Source: Methylomarinum sp050304855
Lineage (GTDB): Bacteria > Pseudomonadota > Gammaproteobacteria > Methylococcales > Methylomonadaceae
Assembly (NCBI GenBank): GCA_050304855.1
Contig: JBNLEI010000311.1
Coordinates: 1-40,341, forward strand
Direction of reading: 5' to 3'
Length of the DNA stretch: 40,341 bases
Part shown: positions 26,220 to 33,652 of the stretch, one piece after another
Position numbering within the stretch: position 1 is the first letter of the stretch
How the letters are laid out: each line of letters begins with the position of its first letter
Notes under the pieces: model-generated
The model's input: the letters and a program-made list of their open reading frames with translations, nothing else
The model's database searches: none
Told to the model about the DNA's origin: nothing
Made by a program: the position numbers and the translations under genes

Positions 26220-27815
26220 ATGCAGTTCGCAGAACAATACGCCAAACCGTTTTTCGGACAACTGGGCGGTTTTTTTCAAAGAATCAATGACTTCAAAGAT
26301 ACGTTCGATATTCGCTGGGGAAAAATCGAATTCGACATGTTTCATGGCGTTGCGGCGAACCTTAAAGTCTTCATTAAGGTCTATCGTGACAACAACATCT
26401 GCGAGAATTATATCGTCGATACCGATGCCTATGATATCCACTGGGACCGACATAAACGCAGCACCCGAGACTTTTATATTTATCCGTTTTCAACCCATCT
26501 GGGGAAGGTTAACTGCATCAAAATCGCCTATACCGTCCATTTGAATGAACATTCCATTCCTTCCGAAAAGGAGTATATCTTCATGGATTGGCATCAATTG
26601 CAGGACGGTTACCCTCAGCAGCGTCATATCAACGACGAATGGAGCACTCCGAACCGCTATCGGACCTACGAACTCAACCCGGTCGAGTTGCAAAGCGATG
26701 TGGACTGGTATAACCACCATTTCGACTCGCTGCATTTGACCCCCAAATTTACCAAGGGTCAGCCGTATCATCCCTATCATCCAAAACGCTTCATTCACGA
26801 CCACATCGACAAGGTGATTCATTGCAAACGGCAAAATCCTGACCGTTTCTGCACTATCAAGGTCAGCGTTGACTGTATCGACGATAACGACTTCATCAAT
26901 CATTTGATCCATGCTAGCGAGCAAGGGGTTTGGGTGCAGTGCATCGTCGATTGGCGAAAAATGACGATGACCAACAGCTATACCTACGCCCGGCTCAAAA
27001 TGTCCCGGGTTGAATTGATAGGAGTATTCTGCACCACCAAACATCATCTGATAGAAGTGGAACCCGACATGCATACCAAATTCATCATCTTTAACGATGA
27101 GGATTGCATTTTGGGCTCGTTCAACATTACATTCGATCGTTGGTGGGCCAATTGGGAATCGGGTATGACCTTTCATTCCAAAGGCGTATGCCGCCTGCTC
27201 GATAATATTTTCCAAAGTCAGCGTGGCGGGGTGATCCAGAAATACGGCATCGATCCGCTCAGTCCTTTCAATCTGCTTTATACCTTCGGTCGGCATACTA
27301 TGAGCAACGGCAGAAGATACCTGCCTCATCATGCCATTCTGGCGGAGATTCACCGTGCCCGGCACTCAATACGCATCTGCCTTTTCCTGATTGGGGATCT
27401 GCTCGGCGATCATCACGACAGCGTCGTCAATGCCTTGATTCAGGCCTGGCAACGCGGGGTGGACGTGCATATCCTATTTAACGGTCATTTGGCTCGACAA
27501 GGACGCATCGGTGTGGAAAGAAGCATGCATGACGAGCTGAGGCGGCCGTTGCTGCCGGCAGTGCAACGCCTTAAAGACGCGGGCATACCGATCGGATTGG
27601 TCTACGGTCAGGACGATCACCCGGTACCTTATTCCCCGATTCACTCAAAGTATTGTGTGATCGATAACTACATCGTTATCGAAGGCAGTTTTAATTGGTA
27701 TAACACGTCAGTTTATTCACACGACCTGATTGTCATCGCCGCCAACCATGAAGTCGCCAAGCCTTATTTGTATGAATTCGATGAAATTCGCAGAAGTTTC
27801 CGGGTTTTTTATTAG
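26220..27815 (+). CDS. Phospholipase D-like protein with two HKD domains and an unknown N-terminal beta domain
   Basis: From ATG 26220 (GAGG five bases upstream) the protein has 531 residues. Residues about 15-150 form an aromatic-rich, probably beta-sandwich region (ANLKVFIKVYRDNN, VNCIKIAYTVHLNEH) that I do not recognise; a carbohydrate-binding role is only a guess. Two phospholipase D domains follow. The first motif, HTKFIIFNDEDCILGSFN (His285, Lys287), has Asn292 where the HKD aspartate is expected. The second, HSKYCVIDNYIVIEGSFN (His475, Lys477, Asp482), is canonical. There is no signal peptide. The family includes lipases, nucleases and phosphodiesterases. It follows the CBM21-EEP gene by 148 bases in the same direction. 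Confidence 0.85.
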   Translation: MQFAEQYAKPFFGQLGGFFQRINDFKDTFDIRWGKIEFDMFHGVAANLKVFIKVYRDNNICENYIVDTDAYDIHWDRHKRSTRDFYIYPFSTHLGKVNCIKIAYTVHLNEHSIPSEKEYIFMDWHQLQDGYPQQRHINDEWSTPNRYRTYELNPVELQSDVDWYNHHFDSLHLTPKFTKGQPYHPYHPKRFIHDHIDKVIHCKRQNPDRFCTIKVSVDCIDDNDFINHLIHASEQGVWVQCIVDWRKMTMTNSYTYARLKMSRVELIGVFCTTKHHLIEVEPDMHTKFIIFNDEDCILGSFNITFDRWWANWESGMTFHSKGVCRLLDNIFQSQRGGVIQKYGIDPLSPFNLLYTFGRHTMSNGRRYLPHHAILAEIHRARHSIRICLFLIGDLLGDHHDSVVNALIQAWQRGVDVHILFNGHLARQGRIGVERSMHDELRRPLLPAVQRLKDAGIPIGLVYGQDDHPVPYSPIHSKYCVIDNYIVIEGSFNWYNTSVYSHDLIVIAANHEVAKPYLYEFDEIRRSFRVFY

Positions 27816-27896
27816 TTGTAGGAGGAGACCTCCCGGCGTGATCAACGGGGCAGGGGAATTTTGACAGTATCACTCATCTCTGAGGAGAAAAAGATT

Positions 27897-28697
27897 ATGT
27901 GGTTGCGAACGCACTGTCATCTGTCTTTCGAAATCGATATGCCGACCCCTTTTATTCTGATGCTTCGTCCCAGGAGCGGACCGCAGCAATGGGTGGCGAG
28001 GGAAACGTATACGTTGCAGCCGAGTGTCGCGGTGTTCGAATATACCGACAATTACGGAAATCTCTGCCAACGCTTGATGGCTCCCCCTGGAATGTTTTCG
28101 GTCAGAACTTCTTCGGAAATTATGATCGCCGGCTACATCGATCAGATGCCGGGAGCGCCGTTTACCGATGTATTGACCTTGCCCGAAAGCACGCTGGCCT
28201 ACCTACTTCCCAGCCGTTATTGCGAGTCGGACAGGTTCGGCAATCTCGCCATGGAAATCACAGCGGGGCGGTTGCTCGGCTATGATCAGGTTGTAGCGAT
28301 TGTCGATTGGCTGAAGAGCACGATAGCTTACCGTCCAGGCTCTAGTGATTACCCTTTATCTGCAATCGAAATCAATATGCGGCAAGAGGGCGTTTGTCGG
28401 GATTTGGCTCATTTGGGAATAGCGTTGTGCCGGAGTTTGTGCATTCCTGCTCGAATGGTTGTCGGTTACCTCTATGGTTTGCAACCGATGGAGCTGCATG
28501 CCTGGTTCGAAGCCTATGTCGGTGGACGTTGGTACACTTTCGATGCAACTCAGACGGAACTGAGGGGCGGCTATATTTCAGTGGGATACGGGCGAGATGC
28601 TGCGGATGTGGCGATTTACAACCAGTTCGGGCCGGCGGTTTACCCGATCGTGCAGACTGTCACGGTGGAATGTATAGAGGCGCCGGTAATGGAATGA
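27897..28697 (+). CDS. Transglutaminase-like cysteine protease-fold protein
   Basis: Bacterial transglutaminase-like proteins mostly act as proteases or amidases. From ATG 27897, with AGGAG at 27883-27887, the protein has 266 residues. An N-terminal beta region (about 1-120: LRTHCHLSFEIDMPTPFILML) is followed by the transglutaminase core. The core has the full triad: Cys167 in EGVCRDLAHLG, His201 in MELHAWFEAYV and Asp216 in WYTFDATQT. It has no signal peptide or membrane helix, so it is likely cytosolic. It closes the rightward block that starts with DUF4912 and may be cotranscribed with the PLD gene 81 bases upstream. Its target is unknown. Confidence 0.88.
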   Translation: MWLRTHCHLSFEIDMPTPFILMLRPRSGPQQWVARETYTLQPSVAVFEYTDNYGNLCQRLMAPPGMFSVRTSSEIMIAGYIDQMPGAPFTDVLTLPESTLAYLLPSRYCESDRFGNLAMEITAGRLLGYDQVVAIVDWLKSTIAYRPGSSDYPLSAIEINMRQEGVCRDLAHLGIALCRSLCIPARMVVGYLYGLQPMELHAWFEAYVGGRWYTFDATQTELRGGYISVGYGRDAADVAIYNQFGPAVYPIVQTVTVECIEAPVME

Positions 28698-28744
28698 AGC
28701 CGATTGTTGTTACTGCAGATATGCAGCGATTGTCCGGCCAGGAT

Positions 28745-29280
28745 TTCGTCGCTTGCTCGCAAGGAGGAAATGCCGAGCCACGGGTATGCAGTTTGCGTTT
28801 GAGCAAACCCTTTCTTGGGCTTTTTTTAAAAGAGTTTTTTACATGCGACCAGTTTCCCTGTTGCAATTTCTAATTGTCCCAATAAGGCAAAGCCTTCTCC
28901 TGACGGGGAAAGTTTATCGGCTTCGGCCAAAACTTGAATGCTTTTCTGCCATTCCTGTGCGAGTCGCCAGCAACTGAACAATAGTTTAAATTTTGATAGG
29001 AGTGGGGAATTCCGTGCCGTTCGAATTCACTTTCCAATAGCCGGGCTGCTTTGACAGGGTAACCCTGGCTAGCATTGTATTGAATCAACTGCATGACGTC
29101 TTCATCGGTTGTCTGGCCGTAATGATAGAACAGCATCATACTAGACATAGCCATAGCGTGTTGTCCTCGTTGAGCATAAAGTCCGCTTAAGGCGCTCCAC
29201 CATTCCAGTTTTTGCGGAGTTTTTTCGATCAATTTTTTAACTGTTGCTTCGGCTTCGCCGTATTGCCAAATAATAATAGT
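28745..29280 (-). pseudogene. Decayed TPR-repeat protein gene (frameshifted, 5'-truncated)
   Basis: Reading leftward, residues of a tetratricopeptide protein can be followed through several frames. The first piece (about 29271-28979) reads YGEAEATVKKLIEKTPQKLE, ALSGLYAQRG, and GYPVKAARLLESEF. Near 28978 the frame shifts and continues as WRLAQEWQKSIQVLAEADKL and FALLGQLEIATG. Near 28860 it shifts again to GNWSHVKNSFKKSPRKGLLKR, and once more near 28800. The sequence pattern resembles TPR proteins that accompany ExbB/ExbD/TonB genes in related bacteria; this is from memory. There is no start or upstream half, because stops lie in frame just beyond 29280. It is a dead remnant with at least three frameshifts. 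Confidence 0.75.
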
Positions 29281-29286
29281 AATCAA

Positions 29287-30035
29287 GTTATGCTATTTTG
29301 CTTATTTAAAACAGTCACATAAAGCGGTTACCGACTTTTTTCGGCGATGCAATCCGCATCGCTTGCTTTGTCCGGGTCGGTCGGTAAGTTTTTGAGAACA
29401 GCGATTACTACCGTTAGTTGCCTTAGCGGCATTTTCCGCAGTCATCAGTCGGCCGAACGGATCTGTACCGACTAGCGTCCGGTTTGGGTGAGAGTCGATG
29501 CTCTTTATGGTCGGTGTGCGCCGGCGCTTAATCGGACGTTATCGGATTGAACTCGAACCCGCTTTCGACATAGAGCAGTTTGGGGCAGGTATTAGGTTTG
29601 GATGGGGCATGAAAGCGATAAACGATGCTTTTCGAAGGTCGGGGATGCCGTTTTGATTTCAATTCCGATCTATTGGGGCGTCATCGATAGTGAAAAGACA
29701 ATTTTTTATTACGAAATAAATCGTTTGTTCATCATTCGCCGGACCGATCATCTGGATTGCATTTTCGCTCGTATCGGTGACGAGTGAACATTGCCGGACG
29801 GTATCTCGGAGCGGCTCAATGTAAAGAAACGAGAATGTCTGGTGTGAACGAAGTACGGGATTTTGAAACATTCAGTCCGGTTGATCGAATCCCCTCATCG
29901 TCAAAGAAATCTTCATTTCCGTGCTCGTGGCGGTTCGAGGTTTGCGAACGATCTAGGCTTGAGAGTCAGGCCCGTTTGATCACGGCGTTCAATATCGATT
30001 ATCCATCGGCAAGATCAGTGGTAAGATAAACCGTC
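29287..30035. other. Gene-poor spacer between the TPR remnant and hypA
   Basis: About 750 bases without a convincing gene. The longest plus-strand frame with an ATG (29602-29787, 61 codons) has a weak AGG upstream and an unrecognised product, listed separately. A GG-N10-GC pair (GG at 29932-29933, TTGC at 29942-29945) is about 90 bases before hypA and could be a sigma54 -24/-12 element, but such pairs are frequent by chance. The stretch may be debris from the same loss that broke the TPR gene. Confidence 0.4.
29602..29787 (+). CDS. Possible small protein, 61 residues
   Basis: Starts at ATG 29602, with AGG five bases upstream. The product has two likely beta strands (VLISIPIYWGVI and TIFYYEINRLFIIRR) and no signal peptide. 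No family is recognised. It sits in the gene-poor stretch beside a pseudogene, so it may be a random open frame or a relic. Confidence 0.2.
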   Translation: MGHESDKRCFSKVGDAVLISIPIYWGVIDSEKTIFYYEINRLFIIRRTDHLDCIFARIGDE

Positions 30036-30377
30036 ATGCACGAAATGTCGCTTTGTGAAAATATTCTGCAAATTATCGAGCAGCAGGCTGAGATTCAACA
30101 TTACCGGAAAGTCAAAACGGTATGGCTGGAAATCGGGGTGCTGGCCGGGGTCGAACCCGAGGCGATGCGCTTTTGCTTCGGTGCCGTGATGGAAGGCTCT
30201 TTGGCCGATGGCGCGAGCCTGGAAATGATTACGGTGCCGGGACGGGCCTGGTGTCTACACTGCCATAAGAATGTCGACGTGCAGCAACGCTTCGACGTAT
30301 GTCCGTTGTGTGGCGGCCACCAATTGCAGATCAACGACGGCGAACAACTGCGAATCAAAGAATTGGAGGTGGAATAA
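30036..30377 (+). CDS. hypA: Hydrogenase maturation nickel metallochaperone HypA
   Basis: With HypB it delivers nickel to the large subunit of [NiFe] hydrogenases. The 113 residues are full length. The N-terminal nickel-binding MHEMSL is intact, as is the zinc-binding pair of CxxC motifs (Cys73/Cys76 in CLHC, Cys89/Cys92 in CPLC). The TAA overlaps the hypB ATG by one base (TAATG). First gene of hypABCDEF. The upstream 90 bases contain a possible sigma54 element but no strong sigma70 promoter. Confidence 0.97.
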   Translation: MHEMSLCENILQIIEQQAEIQHYRKVKTVWLEIGVLAGVEPEAMRFCFGAVMEGSLADGASLEMITVPGRAWCLHCHKNVDVQQRFDVCPLCGGHQLQINDGEQLRIKELEVE

Positions 30378-31237
30378 TGTGTACCGTATGCGGTTGCAGC
30401 GAAGGCGAAACCAAAATCGAACACAGTCATCATCACAAGCATGCCCATGCGGAGCATCATAGTCATTCGCACAGCCATGCCCATAGCGTCCATAGCCACA
30501 GTCATACCCATGACTACGGTCTGGGACCGGCACATGCGCATGCCCCCGGCCTCAGTCAGGCGCGGATGGTGCAGATCGAACAGAATATCCTGTCCAAGAA
30601 TAACGAGTATGCCGTGGCCAACCGACGCTATTTCGGTGAGCACGGCATCTTGGCATTGAATCTGGTGTCTAGCCCCGGCTCCGGCAAGACCACCTTGTTG
30701 ACAGAATCCATCCGTCTGCTTCAAGACGAGATAGCCATAACGGTGATCGAAGGCGACCAGCAGACGACGCACGATGCTGACCGCATTAGCGAGACCGGCG
30801 TTAAAGCCTTGCAAATCAATACTGGCAAAGGTTGCCATCTGGATGCGCATATGGTCGGCCATGCATTGGAAAATCTGCAACCTGAACCGCAAAGCCTTTT
30901 GTTTATCGAAAATGTCGGCAATCTGGTGTGTCCGGCCGCTTTCGACCTCGGGGAGGCGCATAAGGTGGCGGTCCTTTCGGTTACCGAAGGCGAAGACAAG
31001 CCGCTCAAATACCCAGACATGTTCCATGCCGCCGACTTGATGATATTGAATAAAACAGATTTGCTGCCGCATGTCGATTTCGATGTCGATCGCTGCATCG
31101 AATATGCCAAACAGGTCAATCCGCGCATCAAAGTTTTGCAGGTATCGGCCAAAACCGGCGCAGGCATGGAAAACTGGATTCAGTGGATTAAGGCCAGTCG
31201 TGCGGTGCAATTGATCGATTACGCTGCTGGCTCATAG
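30377..31237 (+). CDS. hypB: Hydrogenase maturation GTPase HypB with His-rich nickel store
   Basis: GTPase that drives nickel insertion together with HypA. The 286 residues begin with the high-affinity nickel motif MCTVCGCSEG. A histidine-rich segment follows (about 16-56, 18 histidines, largely His-Ser and His-Ala alternation), which in related HypB proteins stores nickel. The GTPase domain has the P-loop SSPGSGKTT (98-106), EGDQQT, the NKTD specificity motif and a SAK-type motif near the end. The start at 30377 is chosen because it overlaps the hypA stop and restores the N-terminal Cys motif; an in-frame start 78 bases upstream would lie inside hypA. hypC follows 12 bases downstream. Confidence 0.97.
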   Translation: MCTVCGCSEGETKIEHSHHHKHAHAEHHSHSHSHAHSVHSHSHTHDYGLGPAHAHAPGLSQARMVQIEQNILSKNNEYAVANRRYFGEHGILALNLVSSPGSGKTTLLTESIRLLQDEIAITVIEGDQQTTHDADRISETGVKALQINTGKGCHLDAHMVGHALENLQPEPQSLLFIENVGNLVCPAAFDLGEAHKVAVLSVTEGEDKPLKYPDMFHAADLMILNKTDLLPHVDFDVDRCIEYAKQVNPRIKVLQVSAKTGAGMENWIQWIKASRAVQLIDYAAGS

Positions 31238-31249
31238 AGGCGGATCGTT

Positions 31250-31474
31250 ATGTGTTTGGCTATTCCCGCGCAAATTCAAAGCCTGGACCGGAAAACCAAC
31301 ATGGCCGTGGTGACGGTCGACAATGTGCGGGTCGAAGTTTCCCTGGCTTTGGTCGACGATGTCGAGGTTGGCGATTACGTGTTGGTTCATGTCGGCTATG
31401 CGCTCAATAAAATAGACGAAGAAGAAGCGATGCAGACGTTGGCGTTATTTGCCGAGGCGGGTTTGACGCACTGA
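31250..31474 (+). CDS. hypC: Hydrogenase assembly chaperone HypC
   Basis: Small chaperone that carries the Fe(CN)2CO unit with HypD and escorts the hydrogenase large-subunit precursor. The 74 residues start with the essential MCLAIP motif, whose Cys2 binds the iron unit after Met removal, and show the usual beta-barrel sequence VEVGDYVLVHVGYAL. One base separates its TGA from the hypD ATG. HybG/HupF paralogues look alike, but the position between hypB and hypD supports HypC. Confidence 0.96.
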   Translation: MCLAIPAQIQSLDRKTNMAVVTVDNVRVEVSLALVDDVEVGDYVLVHVGYALNKIDEEEAMQTLALFAEAGLTH

Positions 31475-31475
31475 G

Positions 31476-32606
31476 ATGAAATATATCGACGAATTCAGGC
31501 AACAGGCGTTGGCAAGACAGTTGGCGTCTGCAATCGCAGAAGAGGCGGATTATTCGAGAAGTTATCGCTTGATGGAATTTTGCGGCGGCCACACCCATGC
31601 GATTTTCCGCTACGGCGTGCACGATTTAATGCCGGCAAATGTCAGCTTCATTCACGGCCCCGGCTGTCCGGTTTGCGTTCTGCCGATCGGCCGTATCGAC
31701 AATGCCATCGAATTAGCCGAACGCCACGAAGTTATCCTTTGCACCTATGCCGATTTGTTGCGTGTCCCGGCTAGCGAGCGCCGTTCCCTGCTAAAGGCCA
31801 AAGCAGCCGGATGCGATATCCGCATGGTGTATTCGACGTTGGATGTCTTGAAAATCGCCCGCGAGAATCCCGGACGCGAAGTGGTGTTTTTCGCGATTGG
31901 TTTCGAAACGACAACGCCGCCGACTGCAGTAGCCGTTAAGCAGGCCGAGGCGGAGGGATTGCGCAATTTTTCGGTATTTTGCAATCATGTGCTAACGCCT
32001 GCGGCGATGCAGGCGATTCTGGATGCACCTGAACCGGTTGCGATAGACGGTTTTCTGGGGCCTTCACATGTCAGTACCGTCATCGGTAGTCGGGCCTATG
32101 CACCGTTTGCTGAACGCTACGGCAAACCGATCGTGATCGCGGGTTTCGAGCCGCTGGATGTCATGCAATCGGCGTTGATGCTGATTCGTCAGTTGAATGA
32201 GGGGCGTCACCAAGTCGAAAACGAATATACTCGGGCGGTGACCGAAACAGGAAACGAGAAAGCACAGTCCTTGATGAAAGCCGTATTCAGCGTGCGCGAC
32301 AGCTTCGAGTGGCGCGGATTGGGGCTGATCCCGCAGAGTGCACTGAAACTGAGCGAGGCATTTGCGGCGTTCGATGCCGAATTGCGTTTCGATCTGCCCG
32401 CCATTCAGGCTGCCGATGTAAAAGGCTGTGAATGTCCGGCTATTTTGCGGGGTGCCAAGCGGCCGATTGACTGTAAGTTATTAGGGACGGTGTGTACGCC
32501 GGAAAACCCGATGGGGTCCTGCATGGTGTCGTCGGAAGGCGCTTGCGCGGCTTATTGGTCTTACGGTCGCCTACGTCAGGAGAAGGCGGGGCGGATTGCG
32601 TCATGA
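31476..32606 (+). CDS. hypD: Hydrogenase maturation iron-sulfur protein HypD
   Basis: Scaffold on which the Fe(CN)2CO group of [NiFe] hydrogenase is built with HypC and HypE. The 376 residues carry EFCGGHTHAI (Cys36), GPGCPVCVLP (Cys64, Cys67), FAIGFETTTPP, and a C-terminal cluster of cysteines (ECPAILRGAKRPIDCKLLG and GSCMVSSEGACAAY) that ligates the 4Fe-4S cluster. All conserved cysteines seem present. The stop overlaps the hypE start in an ATGA junction. Confidence 0.97.
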   Translation: MKYIDEFRQQALARQLASAIAEEADYSRSYRLMEFCGGHTHAIFRYGVHDLMPANVSFIHGPGCPVCVLPIGRIDNAIELAERHEVILCTYADLLRVPASERRSLLKAKAAGCDIRMVYSTLDVLKIARENPGREVVFFAIGFETTTPPTAVAVKQAEAEGLRNFSVFCNHVLTPAAMQAILDAPEPVAIDGFLGPSHVSTVIGSRAYAPFAERYGKPIVIAGFEPLDVMQSALMLIRQLNEGRHQVENEYTRAVTETGNEKAQSLMKAVFSVRDSFEWRGLGLIPQSALKLSEAFAAFDAELRFDLPAIQAADVKGCECPAILRGAKRPIDCKLLGTVCTPENPMGSCMVSSEGACAAYWSYGRLRQEKAGRIAS

Positions 32607-33652
32607 GCGCCGAACCGAAGCGTTTTAAACCGGGAGTCGATTTGTTATATGGGTCGGTCGATCTAAGTCACGGTAGCGGCGGACGAAGTATGGCGCAGCT
32701 AATTGAATCGTTGTTCGTAAGGCATTTCGACAATCAATGGTTGCGCCAACGTAACGATCAGGCGCTATTTTCCGCGATTTCGGGACGATTGGTTATGGCG
32801 ACCGACGCCCATGTGGTTTCGCCGTTGTTTTTCCCCGGCGGCGATATCGGTTCGTTGTCAGTGCACGGTACTGTCAACGACGTGGCAATGTCCGGCGCCA
32901 AGCCGTTATATTTGTCCGCTAGCTTCATCCTGGAAGAGGGCTTCCCGCTGGCCGATTTGGATCGTATCGTCGCCAGTATGGCGACTGCCGCGGACAAGGC
33001 CGGTACGCCGGTGGTGACAGGCGATACCAAAGTTGTCGAACGCGGCAAGGGCGACGGCGTATTTATTACCACCACCGGGATCGGTGTTTTACCGGAAGGC
33101 GTCGCGATTTCCGGAGACCGGGCCGAGCCCGGCGACAAAATTCTGCTCAACGGATCGATCGGCGATCACGGCGTCGCCATATTGTCCAAGCGCGAACATT
33201 TGCCGTTCGCTACAGCGATTAAGTCCGATTCAGCCGCTCTGCACGGATTGGTAGCCGATATGGTCGCGGCCGTTAAGGATATCCATTGTTTGCGCGATCC
33301 CACCCGCGGCGGTTTGGCCGCCACCTTAAACGAGTTGGCGCAACAGTCCGGCGTCGGTATGACCATCGACGAGGCGCAAATTCCGATTAAACCCGAAGTC
33401 AAGGCCGCTTGCGAAATCCTCGGGCTGGATCCGCTCTATATCGCCAACGAAGGTAAGCTGATCTGTATCTGCAGAGCCGAAGACGCGGACAGCGTGCTGG
33501 CCGCGATGCGTCGGCATCCTCTTGGTAAGGAGTCCGCGATTATCGGCGAAGTCGTGGCCGATCCCAACCGTTTCGTACAGATGACCACTGCATTCGGCGG
33601 ATCGCGTATCGTCGATTGGCTGGCGGGCGAGCAACTACCTCGCATCTGTTAA
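32603..33652 (+). CDS. hypE: Carbamoyl dehydratase HypE
   Basis: Converts the carbamoyl group received from HypF on its C-terminal cysteine into a thiocyanate that supplies the cyanide ligands. The start at 32603 (ATGA overlap with hypD) gives 349 residues. DLSHGSGGRSMAQLI lies near the N-terminus. The PurM/SelD-like fold is shown by TDAHVVSPLFFPGGDIG, VNDVAMSGAKPLYL and GDTKVVERGKGD. The protein ends exactly in PRIC, the conserved tail with the acceptor cysteine. The TAA shares one base with the hypF ATG. The in-frame open stretch upstream lies inside hypD and is not a better start. Confidence 0.96.
   Translation: MSAEPKRFKPGVDLLYGSVDLSHGSGGRSMAQLIESLFVRHFDNQWLRQRNDQALFSAISGRLVMATDAHVVSPLFFPGGDIGSLSVHGTVNDVAMSGAKPLYLSASFILEEGFPLADLDRIVASMATAADKAGTPVVTGDTKVVERGKGDGVFITTTGIGVLPEGVAISGDRAEPGDKILLNGSIGDHGVAILSKREHLPFATAIKSDSAALHGLVADMVAAVKDIHCLRDPTRGGLAATLNELAQQSGVGMTIDEAQIPIKPEVKAACEILGLDPLYIANEGKLICICRAEDADSVLAAMRRHPLGKESAIIGEVVADPNRFVQMTTAFGGSRIVDWLAGEQLPRIC

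Noticed and set aside
26490..27365. Minus-strand open frame of 291 codons inside the PLD-like gene
   Set aside because: It lies fully antisense to a protein with two HKD motifs, and its own product shows no domain.
28713..28726. Hairpin CTGCA-GATA-TGCAG after the transglutaminase gene
   Set aside because: Only a 5-base stem and no T-run, so not supported as a terminator.
28808..28827. CCC-N6-GGG followed by CTTTTTTT as a terminator
   Set aside because: The stem is three base pairs, and the T-run is the complement of lysine codons in the TPR remnant.
29784..30029. Plus-strand open frame just before hypA (81 codons, GTG start)
   Set aside because: No ribosome-binding site, no recognisable product, low-complexity Ser/Arg character; probably chance.
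30101..31210. Long minus-strand open frame opposite hypA and hypB
   Set aside because: It is exactly antisense to two clear genes. Its odd Met/Asp-rich stretch is the complement of the HypB histidine repeat.
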